Below are positions 1 through 9,492 of a stretch of 64,000 nucleotides of DNA, one piece after another (positions within the stretch are counted from its first letter, which is position 1; each line of letters starts with the position of its first letter). The stretch is from contig RPFO01000213.1 in NCBI GenBank assembly GCA_009746045.1, forward strand, positions 2,444,834 to 2,508,833. The letters are read 5' to 3'. Both the position numbers and the translations under genes were made by a program. The DNA is from Mesostigma viride (lineage: Eukaryota > Streptophyta > Mesostigmatophyceae > Mesostigmatales > Mesostigmataceae). The notes beneath the pieces are model-generated. The model had not been told where the DNA came from, made no database searches, and was given only the letters and a program-made list of their open reading frames with translations.

Positions 1-150
1 GAGGAGGCGTTTTGATGAGTAGTGCAGTTAGGATTTTCTAGATAGAGTTAGGATAGTTCGATCACGCGGCTTCCCATCCATCACGAAATATGTGCTACAT
101 GACCTCCCCACGGAGGCATGTTATAATTTAATTTAATTTAATTTTAATAT
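1..150 (+). mobile_element. LINE 3' end (truncated by window start)
   Basis: The window opens inside the 3' end of a non-LTR retrotransposon. The first bases match positions 1699 onward of the better preserved copy downstream: the last codons (a run of Gly/Arg codons then GATGAG and a stop), the 3' UTR, a hairpin with arms CCTCC/GGAGG near 97-119, and an AATTT-type simple-repeat tail at about 123-145. Nothing upstream can be judged. Confidence 0.7.
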
Positions 151-164
151 AGCCCCACCGTCTA

Positions 165-490
165 GGTCATCTAGTCGCTCCACACGTAAGCCAGCCATAA
201 TTTCAATGCACAAGGATACACATTTCCATCACCATTCATCTTCATCATCCTGAACGACTCGAAAACGCGGAAAAGATAACGGCAGGCTCGAGCTACCATG
301 GTCCGGATTCTCCCGATTTCTGGCCTGCGCTGGTTGTCTCTTTGATAGCTTAGAGTTATAAGGTTCGTTCGATTACGCGGCTCAGTCCGCCCCGGCCACC
401 TCCCGGCCATCCATCAAGCAAGGAATATGTGCTACATGATCTCCCAACGGAGACATAAATTATAATTTAATTTAATTTAATTTTTTAGCT
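165..490 (-). repeat. Dispersed repeat R1 (165-345) next to a second LINE 3' tail (345-490)
   Basis: Positions 165-345 are the reverse complement of a repeat also seen at 3115-3460, 52430-52790 and in short pieces at 52950-52995 and 53110-53165. Positions 345-490 (plus sense) are another copy of the LINE 3' UTR, with its hairpin near 437-460 and an AATTT tail. R1 has no coding capacity that I can see. It could be a SINE or MITE; I see no diagnostic A/B boxes. Confidence 0.55.
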
Positions 491-930
491 CGCACCAACC
501 AAATAGACACTTCACGTGGCCCCCCCGCGGGGCTGCGCCCCGCTCAGCCCGCCTGGCCGGCACCTCCTTACATGGGCCGGGGCCCCGCCATGCTCGACGC
601 CGCAACTGAGGCCCGCCGTGATCTTCAAAGAACGTCTGGTAGAGGACACGGGGGCCGGGCCTAGGCCTCTCCGTGATTTGGAACAAGATGATGGACAAGG
701 CCAAGTGGGCCCAGGTCATAGAGGACAACGACACCACCCCCCGTACGTTAAAATTTAATTTTTATTTATTTTTTTTATTTTTTTATTTATAATATAATAT
801 AATTTAGAGCGTGGGGATCGAAGCGCCCGCGTTTGCAAACACGCGGGAAGCACGCCAGACAGGTCCCATAGAGGGTAGAGAGCTTAGACTATGGAGTTAG
901 CTTGATGTTGTAGATAGATTAGACCGGCGG
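491..930 (+). repeat. LINE-related fragment shared with 56085-56350
   Basis: The stretch around 640-735 (aggacacggg... to the repeated ccaagtgggcccaggtcata) and 845-965 recurs at 56085-56175 and 56200-56350. It also ends in the same catccatccatcc junction that precedes LINE pieces. No intact gene is visible; short open frames here are probably chance in GC-rich sequence. Confidence 0.45.
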
Positions 931-935
931 TAGGA

Positions 936-1862
936 TTGTGTACACGTCCCCATCCATCCATCCAGGTGATTGGGGCCTCCAGTAAACCACCGCTGCCGCG
1001 CCTGCTCGATGGGACGGAGGTCCCGTTCCGCGACTGCTTCAAGCTGTTGGGGAGCTGGCTTCCTGACACCGCCGACGATGTGGACACCCGCATCGGCCTT
1101 GCCTGGGCCAAGCTCCGTTCGCTCACACCCTACTGGCGCTCGAAGGGCCTGGGCGGGCACCGCAAGCGCATGCTCTTCAAGGTCCTCGTCCTCACGGTGC
1201 TCACGCCTATGGCGCCGAGGCGTGGACCCTCCGGCTCCCACCCAAACTGGCAGCTAGGCTAGACGGCACGGTTTACAGGATGCTCCGACAGGTCCTTAAC
1301 GTAGGTTTTTCCGAGCGTCCGTCATCAGAGTCTTTGTATCATGGCATGCCTCGTGTTTCGGACGAGATTAGGCAGCGTAGGATAGCATTTGTAGGACACC
1401 TCGCCCGCACCAGCCAGGTCGACACCACCCTCGGTCTGGCCGGCCCCCAGCGGCTTGGCCAGCCAGGGCGGCACATTCTGACCTGGCCTGGCCCCGCGGA
1501 CATTCCCAAACGGGTTGGGAAACCTGTCACGAACTACGTTCAGATGTTGCTGGACGACCTAGTGGTCCCAGCCCAGTTTGAACACCGCATCCACTCTCTC
1601 TCCCGTCTTTGGACTGTCATGCAGGACAAGACGCGGTGGAAGAAGATTGTCAAGGCGCACACGCCCGACCCTGTGGGCAAGCCACCTCCCCCCAAGCGGA
1701 GGAGGCGTTTTGATGAGTAGTGTAGTGAGGATTTTCTAGATAGCTTAGAGTTAGTATAGTTCGATCACGCGGCTTCCTCCACCCCATCCATCATGGAATA
1801 TGTGCTACATGACCTCCCCACGGAGGCATGTTATAATTTAATTTAATTTAATTTAATTTAAT
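936..1862 (+). pseudogene. LINE reverse transcriptase C-terminus, 5'-truncated copy
   Basis: Frames on the plus strand encode the distal part of a non-LTR retrotransposon ORF2. The signature order is a 'LGSWLPDTADDVDTRIGLA' segment (RT thumb region), then RMLFKVLVLTVLT, then a 'RMLRQVLNVGF' segment and 'DEIRQRRIAFVGHLAR'. This is the characteristic tail of LINE ORF2 downstream of the catalytic core. The reading is broken near 1203-1270 and continues in another frame to the stop at about 1718-1720. A 3' UTR, a hairpin near 1808-1832 and an (AATTT)n tail to about 1862 follow. The YxDD catalytic domain is absent, so this is a dead 5'-truncated insertion. Confidence 0.8.
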
Positions 1863-1875
1863 CCATCCATCCCCC

Positions 1876-2704
1876 CACCGCGCCGACGATGTGGACACCC
1901 GCATCGACCTGGCATGCAGGGCTAGGCATCGTTCGCTCAAAACCTACGTACTGGTACTCGAAGGCCAGGCTCGGCGAGCACCGCAAGCACATGCTCCTCA
2001 AGGTCCTGGTCCTCACGGTGCTCACCTATGGCGCCGAGGCATGGACGCTCACGGACACGCTGGCCGCCAAGCTAGACGGCACGGTAACCAGTATGCTCCG
2101 TCAGGCCCTGAACGTAGGGTTTTCCACGCATAGATCTTTAGAATCTTTGTACCAGGGCAAGCCTCGCATTTCGGACGAGATTAGACAGCGTAGAATAGCA
2201 TTCGTAGGACATCTTGCTCGCACCAGCCATGCAGACACCGACCTCGGTCTGGCCGGCCCCCAGTGGCTTGGCCAGCCAGGGCAGCATATCCTGACCTGGC
2301 CTGGCCCCAAGGACATACCTAAGAAGGTACGTAGGCAAACATGTCATGACCTACCCACAGCAGTTGCTGGCCGACCTAGTGGTCCCAGCCCCATTTGAAC
2401 ATCACGTTCACTCCCTCTCTCTTGCTTGGACTGCTATGCAGAATGTTCAAGAAGAGGTGGAAGACGATCGTCCAGGCTCATATGCCAGCCCCTGTGCGGG
2501 CAAGCCCCCCACCCCCAAGAGGCGGAAGGGGCGCTTTGCTGAGTAGCCTAGCTGATCGAGCATAGTTATGGTTTTCTAGATTAGATTAGCTTAGAGTTAG
2601 ATTAGTTCGGTTTCGCGGCCCACCTCCATCCATCCAGCAACGAAATATGTGCTACATGATCTCCCAAAGGAGTCATGCATGCTATAATTTAATTTAATTT
2701 TAAT
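1876..2704 (+). pseudogene. Second 5'-truncated LINE ORF2 copy
   Basis: It is closely related to the preceding copy and begins further downstream in the same protein. A better frame at 1889-2398 reads through VLVLTVLTYGAEAWTLTD, then MLRQALNVGFS, then DEIRQRRIAFVGHLAR. The frame shifts near 2330 and continues to a stop near 2545. The 3' UTR, hairpin (about 2655-2682) and AATTT tail (to about 2702) are the same as in the neighbouring copies. Two successive truncated copies in head-to-tail orientation suggest insertion into, or tandem duplication of, a pre-existing LINE. Confidence 0.8.
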
Positions 2705-3454
2705 CCATCCATCCATCGGGGTTAATGCTCCGTGACTCCCCAACGGGAGCATGAGTCTAATTAATTAATACCACTGACCAGCCATTTGTACCAACTTTAA
2801 GATCTTTTGGCCAAAACTGGTCAGCCCTGCGATCTTAAACCTGAATTTCCAAAATCCAAGCCGGGGTCTCACTCAAGATGAGCTCCGAGACATCGATCAT
2901 GGTGGTGCAGGTGCCCTTGGTGCGCCTAGAGCAAGTGTCGTTTACATTCCCACCCTTGCACAGGAAGTAGCTTAGTAGTAGAATGTATTAAAAGCCATAT
3001 GCCCCTTCTCCGGGATTAATCAATTAATTAATTAGACTCGTGCTCCCGTTGGGTATTTCTCCGGGATATCGTACTAGTTAGCTCCCAACGGAGTTATCAA
3101 GGAGACAACCAGCGCGCAGGCCAGAAATCGGGAGAATCTGGACCATGGTAGCTCGAGCCTGCCGTTATCTTGTCCGCGTGTTCGAGTCGTTCAGGATGAT
3201 GAAGATGAATGGTGATGGAAATGTGTAGCCTTGTGCATTGAAATTATGGCTGGCTTACGTGTAGAGCGACTAGATGACCTAGACGGTGGGCTTGGAAACA
3301 GCATGCTTGATCAGGGCGTGTGTTTCGAGCCTATCTGGCCGGGAGTGTCTAGTGGTGAGCACCATTGCTGCGATCGCTCTCCCACCATTTACGAGGAAAT
3401 ACCCGCAAATGGAAAACCACCACTGAAAAGGTCTTAGTAGCTAGTCAGTCATTA
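2705..3454 (+). repeat. Host repeat patchwork: LINE-type tails, repeats R2 and R1
   Basis: Positions 2710-2770 hold a (CCAT)n tract and a hairpin with arms CTCCC/GGGAG, followed by an AATT tail. Positions 2905-3020 are repeat R2, also found at 55440-55560 (plus) and reversed at 55868-56000 and 57500-57640. Positions 3115-3460 are R1. No gene is supported. A 68-codon open frame at 3231-3437 lies wholly inside R1 and is discounted. Confidence 0.6.
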
Positions 3455-4622
3455 CGTTAATTAATTAATTAATTAATTAAGTAGCTTCCATCATCATTCC
3501 GTCATCATTCCGTCATCGCGACTAGGAGAAGTGCACCACCCTTATGCTGGCATCTGCTATGGCATGCTTATGCTGGCTTAATTAATTATGTTCCATCATC
3601 ATTCCGTCATCATTCCGTCATCGCGGCTCACAGAAGGGAACCAGCCTTATGCTGGCGTCTGCCACCCCTATAATGACCCTATAGTGACCGCGGCCTAGGG
3701 TGGGGTATCACCCTAAACCCTAAACCCTAAAACCTTACACCATCTCCAGACACCCACGGCACCCCCACCCTGGCTATCACCCTCCCACTGTGACTAAATT
3801 TACTAAGTTTACTATAGGTTTTTGGTTTTTTTTCTAGGAAATTCAAGCCAACTGCCATGAAGTCAAGGTGCTGCAGGTGCTGTGTGGTACAGGGTAGCTA
3901 TAGTGACCTTATAGTGACCATGGTGGTAGACTCTTATGCTGGCATCCCAGGGTGACTAAATTTACTAAGTTTACTATGGGTTTTGGTTTTTTTTTCTAGG
4001 AAATTCAAGCCACCTGCCGTGAGGTCAAGGTTGTGACATCCAGTCCCACCATGCCATAAGGGGTGAGGCATGTGGGGCATGGACTAAGTCATTTCCCGTG
4101 GGAGACTATGTTTACTAAGTTTACTATGGTTTTTGGGTTTTGTTCCTAGGAAATTAATTCAGGTGTGCACCACCAAAAACACACCTGAATTTCCCAAAAA
4201 AAGAACCCCCAAAAAACTTAGTAAATATAGTCTCCCACGACAAATGGTCATGAAAACGTAGTTTCCCACGGCAAAATGACCAATAAATCCATCTCCCACG
4301 GGAAAGGCCATGGGGGCCGGCCAGCGGGGGTGCAGCGGAGGGGCGCGGACTGCCAAGCAGTGGCGGGACTGCCAGGTGGTGGTGTGTGTGTGAGGGCTTG
4401 CTGTGTTTTCTCGTGGGAAACTATAAATACTACTAAATTGATATTTTCAGTTGGAAATAAGGTTTTATTCGACGTGAGTGAGAGTGCATGCACAGGCTTG
4501 CATAATTTCCCGCAAAGAAAACCAAAAACCCGTAGTTAGCTTAGTATATTTAGTAAGGTGCTGGAGGGTCGAGCAGTGCGTGGGAGTTGGCGGACCCGGC
4601 GAGGGCCGCGCGGCGGGGTGTG
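3455..4622 (+). repeat. Left inverted terminal repeat of the viral element
   Basis: This segment is the reverse complement of 44489-45875. The inner boundary is sharp: both copies share the GC-rich block ending cggcggggtgtg (left 4611-4622, right starting 44489), then diverge at once. The outer part carries two copies of a catcattccgtcatc motif, and the outermost bases are a TTAA repeat that hides any target-site duplication. Inside are telomere-type repeats, a ~165 bp unit (one copy here, two on the right) and several TTTCCCACG/CGTGGGA motifs. Terminal inverted repeats of this size are usual for PLVs and polintons. Confidence 0.9.
3711..3732 (+). repeat. Telomere-type repeats (CCCTAAA)3 in left ITR
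   Basis: Three consecutive CCCTAAA heptamers, the last degenerating to CCCTAAAA, lie about 255 bp inside the left end of the element. This is the complement of the plant/alga telomere repeat TTTAGGG. Its orientation matches that of a left chromosome end. The mirror position in the right ITR has about ten copies. Confidence 0.95.
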
Positions 4623-4712
4623 ACTGAAACCGGGCTGACGTCAAGGGGTGTCCATCTGAAAGCGGATGGACCATTGATTGACACGTGAAAAATCGTTTCA
4701 TTAAAATATTAC

Positions 4713-5897
4713 TTACGAAGGGCAATACCGCCATCCAATAAAGCAGTTCGGCCTGGAACCGTCGCTCAATTTGTACTGAGTCAGCCTGCAGCCCAAAACC
4801 GCCTTTGCCTCGTCTCCAAATAATTTCGCCTTGTAGCTATCCATACCAGTCGAAGCAATGTACTCGTCGAGAAGAACTTTGACAGGCACTGCCTCTCCGC
4901 TGCACTTGACGAGCTCGCCGCTTTTCTTTAGCTCCTCGATAAAGGCACCAACACCATCAGACGAAACTTTCGAGTCCGTCTTCAGTACTCTCATCTCCTC
5001 CGACCTAGGCGGCCACCTCTCGTCCTTGCTAGTTGCTGCCAGGTATACTACGCACTCTCTAATCGAAATCGCCATCAATCCTAACGCAAACTCCTTGGCG
5101 CGAGTGCCCAGTGTGGTGTCGATGAGCTTCATGTGCTGACGCTCAGGTTCCGCGTCAATTTCCTCCTGCGTGCAAAACTTGCTCACGAAAGGGTACATGA
5201 CAGCGCGGTCCCACAATCCCTCGCAGTGCTCGTCAAATTTCACGTCGTTGTTGGTATCCAAAACTAGCTTGAACGTCGTAGGAAATTGCACGTACTCGTT
5301 CGAGTGGAGAGCACGCGCCTTCAGGACCCCGTTGCCAGTGATATTCTTGAACTTCGACGCCACGATAGGGACGTTGCGCTGGAGCTCGTTCGTCAAACCA
5401 ACGCGCATGCCGCGCATTCCCAAAACTTCTGGCGTCGCCACATCGCTGTCCCGCTCCTGCGAAGTGTAGAAAGCAGCACGAACGTTGTTCACGTTGTCGC
5501 CGTACGCTGACCTGATGACGCTCATCAGGAAGCCCTTCCCGTTCCGTCCTGAACCCTTCCAGAAGTATCCTTGCTCGTCACGATTGTCCCCCACCATCAG
5601 TGAGCCAAGGAAACGCTTGAAGTGGGCCCGGGTCACAGCGTCTGGGAAAATTTCCTCCAGCTTCACTTCCATAGCACAAGTGTCGGCGTCTGGCGTGTAG
5701 GGAAGTCCCATCTGCTTGGAAATCATGTCGTCGGGCCGTCCAGGTCGCAGGGTCATGGTAGCGAGTTCCAGAACCCCGTTAGTGAAGCACAGGAGCAGCG
5801 GATCTTTGTCGAGCCTCTCCACGAATTCGGTTGGCTCGGCGTAGATGATTCCCTTGACCTCGATCGTTGCGGATGTTGTTGATGTAAGGGCCGTCAC
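4713..5897 (-). CDS. D5-like superfamily 3 helicase, C-terminal part of a primase-helicase
   Basis: This is the replicative helicase half of a primase-helicase. Walker A is visible as GSGRNGKG, followed by an acidic Walker B-like segment (VGLTNEL). A motif C/arginine-finger region contains KLVLDTNNDVKF, then LWDRAVMYPF, the usual SF3/D5 pattern. The upstream segment LLCFTNGVLEL resembles the D5_N region. The open frame has no ATG in its first part (it starts at GTG) and overlaps the upstream primase frame by about 120 bp. Primase and helicase were therefore probably one protein, now separated by a single-base frame change near 5860-5880. The stop codon lies only ~90 bp inside the left ITR. 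Such enzymes replace polymerase B in many PLVs and virophages. Confidence 0.85.
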   Translation of the reverse strand: MTALTSTTSATIEVKGIIYAEPTEFVERLDKDPLLLCFTNGVLELATMTLRPGRPDDMISKQMGLPYTPDADTCAMEVKLEEIFPDAVTRAHFKRFLGSLMVGDNRDEQGYFWKGSGRNGKGFLMSVIRSAYGDNVNNVRAAFYTSQERDSDVATPEVLGMRGMRVGLTNELQRNVPIVASKFKNITGNGVLKARALHSNEYVQFPTTFKLVLDTNNDVKFDEHCEGLWDRAVMYPFVSKFCTQEEIDAEPERQHMKLIDTTLGTRAKEFALGLMAISIRECVVYLAATSKDERWPPRSEEMRVLKTDSKVSSDGVGAFIEELKKSGELVKCSGEAVPVKVLLDEYIASTGMDSYKAKLFGDEAKAVLGCRLTQYKLSDGSRPNCFIGWRYCPS

Positions 5898-7251
5898 GCA
5901 AGTTGTGGGAGATCTTCACAGCGGAGTCAGCCAGGGCTTCGAAGTACGCCGCCTTCTTGTCGTCGCCCAGATACTCGGCCTTGTCACGCCGTTCAGAAAA
6001 ATAGCGCGACACCTCCCGGTACTTGGACGGGAGCTTGTCCATCTCAGCGATGGCGTTCCGCAGAGGTTCGTCAGTCATCAGCTGGCGCCACCTGTGGTCC
6101 CTGAAATTCCACAACGACCCACCGCTGTACCGCCAAGTCCCAGCAAATCCCACCACACAGGCCTCGGCTACACCGCGATGAGAATTCTCGAAGTGCGCGA
6201 GGATGTAAGACGTCGTGGCGTCCTCGGATGGGAAAAGCAAAGACTTGAGTTCGTCGCCGAGAGCGACAACTTCGCTCGAGAAGTCGCGGCAGTCCGAGTC
6301 GTGGCATTTCTGAATGATGCCGTCACGCGATACGACGAGGTAAGTGTGGTTGCTCCCGTGCTCGCGGCCAGCTCCGAGGCACAAGTGGCTGAACGTGCGC
6401 AGGACGTAGTTGTCACGGTCCTTCGAGTAGTGAAGGCTCGCAGCATCCAGCGCGTGGTCTTCAAAATTCGGGTAACGCTCGGTCCACCTGGCCACGATGC
6501 GCGAAGTGACGTTGGCGATGTCGTCACTGTCCAGGTGCGTGATTTCGTCGCTGCTAGTGGCGAAAACCCTCGTCGAAGGGCGTCCAACGTCACGCTTGCC
6601 ACCGCTCGACTTTTTCCCTTTTTTTGCTGGAGGCTCGAGACCGTCGATCAAGTCGTCGACAGGCAGCCACTTTGCATCGTCGTCCACCAATTGAGCGACA
6701 AACGTTTCGATGGGCTCGTTGTCGTCAACGGGAGAGAGAATTGGGCATCCTGGCTCGACGTCCTTCGTGTTATACACACAGTTCAGCAATCGGCCGTCGT
6801 TGTAAATGGAATCGTCCCATCCGGGGAGCTGCAGAAGTTTGGCCTTCATGAGACGCCCCATATCCTTCACCGTCACTTTCCAACCCTTCACGTAGACACG
6901 GAACGAGTACTTGAACGTCCTCTTGCCCTTGGTTTCGACCCAACGCGGACGACGCGTGAGTACTTTGACGTTCTCATGGTTGATGTTACAATTTTCGAAG
7001 ACGTCGTTGATGATGTCGTCGACGGTGACTCCCGGCTCTCCTTCCTCGTGATCGAATTTGAGGTCGTAATCGAGATATGGCTTGACAACATCGTCTTCTT
7101 TTAGAACCTCGCACCAATGGCCGCCAGCGCGAATGAGCCTGAGCGCTTCGTTAGCGGATAGCTCTAGGGCGTTATCGTTCCAGTTCTTAGATTTAATCCT
7201 CCGCGCGAGCTTGATCATCTTTGCGGTGATGGGTGGACCGGGAGCCTCCAT
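5779..7251 (-). CDS. Archaeo-eukaryotic primase (PrimPol-like), N-terminal part of primase-helicase
   Basis: The hallmark motif I (hhhDhD) is seen in PYLDYDLKFD. A motif II-like segment KYSFRVYVKG and a motif III-like segment DDSIYNDGRLLNCVYNTKD follow at the expected spacing. A cysteine/histidine cluster (KCHDSDC) resembles the zinc site after the primase core. I prefer the ATG at 7251 (protein starts MEAPGPP). An ATG at 7401 is also in frame, but the stretch between holds a 16 bp perfect palindrome and an AATAAAG box that look like promoter DNA. The frame runs out of homology at about 5870, where the helicase continues in another frame: a frameshifted gene, an assembly indel, or programmed frameshifting. 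Confidence 0.78.
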   Translation of the reverse strand: MEAPGPPITAKMIKLARRIKSKNWNDNALELSANEALRLIRAGGHWCEVLKEDDVVKPYLDYDLKFDHEEGEPGVTVDDIINDVFENCNINHENVKVLTRRPRWVETKGKRTFKYSFRVYVKGWKVTVKDMGRLMKAKLLQLPGWDDSIYNDGRLLNCVYNTKDVEPGCPILSPVDDNEPIETFVAQLVDDDAKWLPVDDLIDGLEPPAKKGKKSSGGKRDVGRPSTRVFATSSDEITHLDSDDIANVTSRIVARWTERYPNFEDHALDAASLHYSKDRDNYVLRTFSHLCLGAGREHGSNHTYLVVSRDGIIQKCHDSDCRDFSSEVVALGDELKSLLFPSEDATTSYILAHFENSHRGVAEACVVGFAGTWRYSGGSLWNFRDHRWRQLMTDEPLRNAIAEMDKLPSKYREVSRYFSERRDKAEYLGDDKKAAYFEALADSAVKISHNLRDGPYINNIRNDRGQGNHLRRANRIRGEARQRSAAPVLH

Positions 7252-7305
7252 GGTGGTGTGAGCGCGAGAGTGCGGATTGTCGTGGGAGAGTCCACCTTTA
7301 TTCCC

Positions 7306-7321
7306 GTGGGAGATCTCCCAC
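7306..7321. promoter_or_regulatory. Perfect palindrome GTGGGAGATCTCCCAC upstream of the primase
   Basis: This 16 bp perfect dyad lies 55 bp upstream of the preferred primase ATG (minus strand), next to an AATAAAG box. The half-site CCCACG/CGTGGG recurs many times in both ITRs and near 9475-9489. It is a plausible binding site for a virus-encoded regulator or replication protein; this is inference only. Confidence 0.45.
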
Positions 7322-7401
7322 GAGGAATCGAATCGTGTCGGCTTGTCGGTTACGTCGTGTCGGTCGACCGTGTCGTCATGCAGGTTGAAGTTCGGGACCA
7401 T

Positions 7402-9492
7402 TCTGGAAGGTTGTATACCGTATGTTTAGAAAAAAAAAGTTTAGACGGGGACGGTCCCGGCGCGAATATTTTGGCGCCGAAAAATTCGCGGTACCCGTCC
7501 GTACCGTGAAAAAGTGGTGCACGGGGCGCGCACCCCTACCGGAGCTGGCCATGGCGACGTGCTTTCAGGCAGAGTAGAAAAAGATAGCTCGCGGAATGCA
7601 GAGAAACTGAGCGAATCTTAAAGACGATGAGTAAATGATACTACTTCGTAGCGGAGCTCGCGTTTTTTGCAGTGTCGATGATTTTATTGATGACCATCGC
7701 CACGGGGGTCCAATCTGATGTTTTCGTCGAGAGGAATAAATTAGAATGCACGCTGGCGGCGGTGATTGTCAGGTTTTATGGGCTTTACCTAGCGTCAAGG
7801 ATGCGTTTAAATCGTTATTGGTAAAGCTTTAAAAAATTTGCTGGGTTTCGGCAAGATTTCCGTCATGATCGGTAAGACACTCTCCAGGCTCGCGGGATGC
7901 GCGTCTTATTATTCCATGGAAGGTTGTTCTTTCTTGCGCCGCTGGGCGAAGGACAATTCCGGTAATGGTACGATCGTGTGATCAACGTGACCCTATGAAT
8001 GTTTCGCTTCCTTTATGGGTTATCAACGCAAGTTTTCGGCTTTTTTCCGTGCAGTTAGCGCCAGGTATAATGCCATTCCGTGCTGCGCATCGCCAGATTC
8101 CTGGCACCTTTCAGTGGTTTTTATGTACGTTGCATGGCTGGGATGTGTCAAAGCGTGACCGTGGCATATCGTCAAGTTGTCAGGGATTTGCTGAGTGGTT
8201 TCTTGGAAGGAGATTGCTAACAGCACTCAGTTTTGTGTGAATATTGACGCGGCCTTTCTTAGCAGCGGCTTCATTGTGGTTAGAGGCTCACAAGCTTGAG
8301 TTTGTTTCTTGGCAAACAATTGCGCTGGAAAGAAAGGTGGCAGTGGTTTTTCTGAGGGGCATACTGCATGGGTGGAACTGCACGTAGGTAGGGGTTATCG
8401 TTGTCTTGTTGGCCTTTCTCCCACTAAAATGGGAGAGCCCTAATTCATATGCTAGCAAGGCAAGGTAACCATGGTAAGAAGCCTTGGCAAGGAGCATGTA
8501 TGATAATTCTGCTTTCTCTGTGACTGTCTGTTGTTACCCTTGTTGGGCAATTAGTGGATATGGCTTTCTAGGGTGTGTTTGAGCTTGGTTTTGGGATGAT
8601 GCCCACACCATAAACCTGAAGTATGCTTTAGAAGTGTCGGCTAGGCATGTAGAGCTACCTGCCTCATTGTTGTGCACACACGCAACAGGTTGCCCGTGTC
8701 GAGGTAAGGCAAGGGCACATGACGTGCCCAGCCACCTCCTTGTACATTGTGGTCGAATTGGGCATGGTCAGGAGCCTTTTGGATGGCATAGGAAGTGTTA
8801 GTGTGCCTAAATACTCACTAATGCCTTCCTTAGCGTCTGCACAGGTGGCCAACTGCCAAAATTAATAACTGCTACAGCTGAGCTCAGAATGCCACCAAAC
8901 TTTGACAGTGCCTTCTATGGTCATGACAGAATTTGACTATTACTTTTTAGGCCTAATTGATGTGTTATGAGTGTGTATGGGGACGCCCCGCCTAAAAAAG
9001 CGTATTTTTGGCCCAAAAATTAATAACTCAAAGGGATGTGCTGATTTTGTTGATCCAATTAGGTAGAAACCATGTCCCATGACATTTTTATATGGGTATT
9101 ACTTTTTTCATGCAACTGGTTCTCCCACTGTTCTGGGCAAGATGTGCCCCGGACAGCGTTTTTTTCTATTTTTAGCTCATAGCCGGTGTATGGCTGGGGG
9201 TAGTACCCCCAACAAGTGGTGGTATGCATGCCCAAACATCATGTTTATGGTCCCCAAACATCATTCAGTGGTTGTCAGTTGCATTTCTGTAGTTATTAGG
9301 GGGGGTAAGTTTTGATATATTTCTATGGGACCCTCCCCTTAAAAAAATTCAGTTCGTTTAAAAACCACATAAACCCTCGAACCTCGACCCTCAAGAAAAA
9401 TGGTCCCATGGAACTTTTTTATTTCCTGTATAATGCATGCAGTTTAGAATATCCTTTTTCGACGTTCATGAAATTTCCCACGGGAAAACTGT
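7402..9492. other. Intergenic region without a recognisable gene
   Basis: About 2.1 kb separates the primase from the recombinase. Only short open frames occur (up to about 90 codons), none with recognisable motifs or good start context. The palindrome TTTCCCACGGGAAA lies at about 9475-9488, close to the 3' end of the recombinase gene. The sequence could hold a decayed gene or an origin; I see nothing decisive. Confidence 0.5.

Noticed and set aside
4248-4539. Short open frames shared by both ITRs
   Set aside because: They overlap frames in other phases and strands, their composition follows the CCCACGGG and TTTACTAAG repeats, and they lack motifs.
3455-4622. The telomere repeat as a true chromosome end in the window
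   Set aside because: Host-type repeat DNA and further ITR sequence continue beyond the heptamers on both sides, so they are internal to the element here.
5845-7104. 419-codon plus-strand frame opposite the primase
   Set aside because: It is an antisense shadow of the primase gene, with Val/Arg-biased composition and no motifs.
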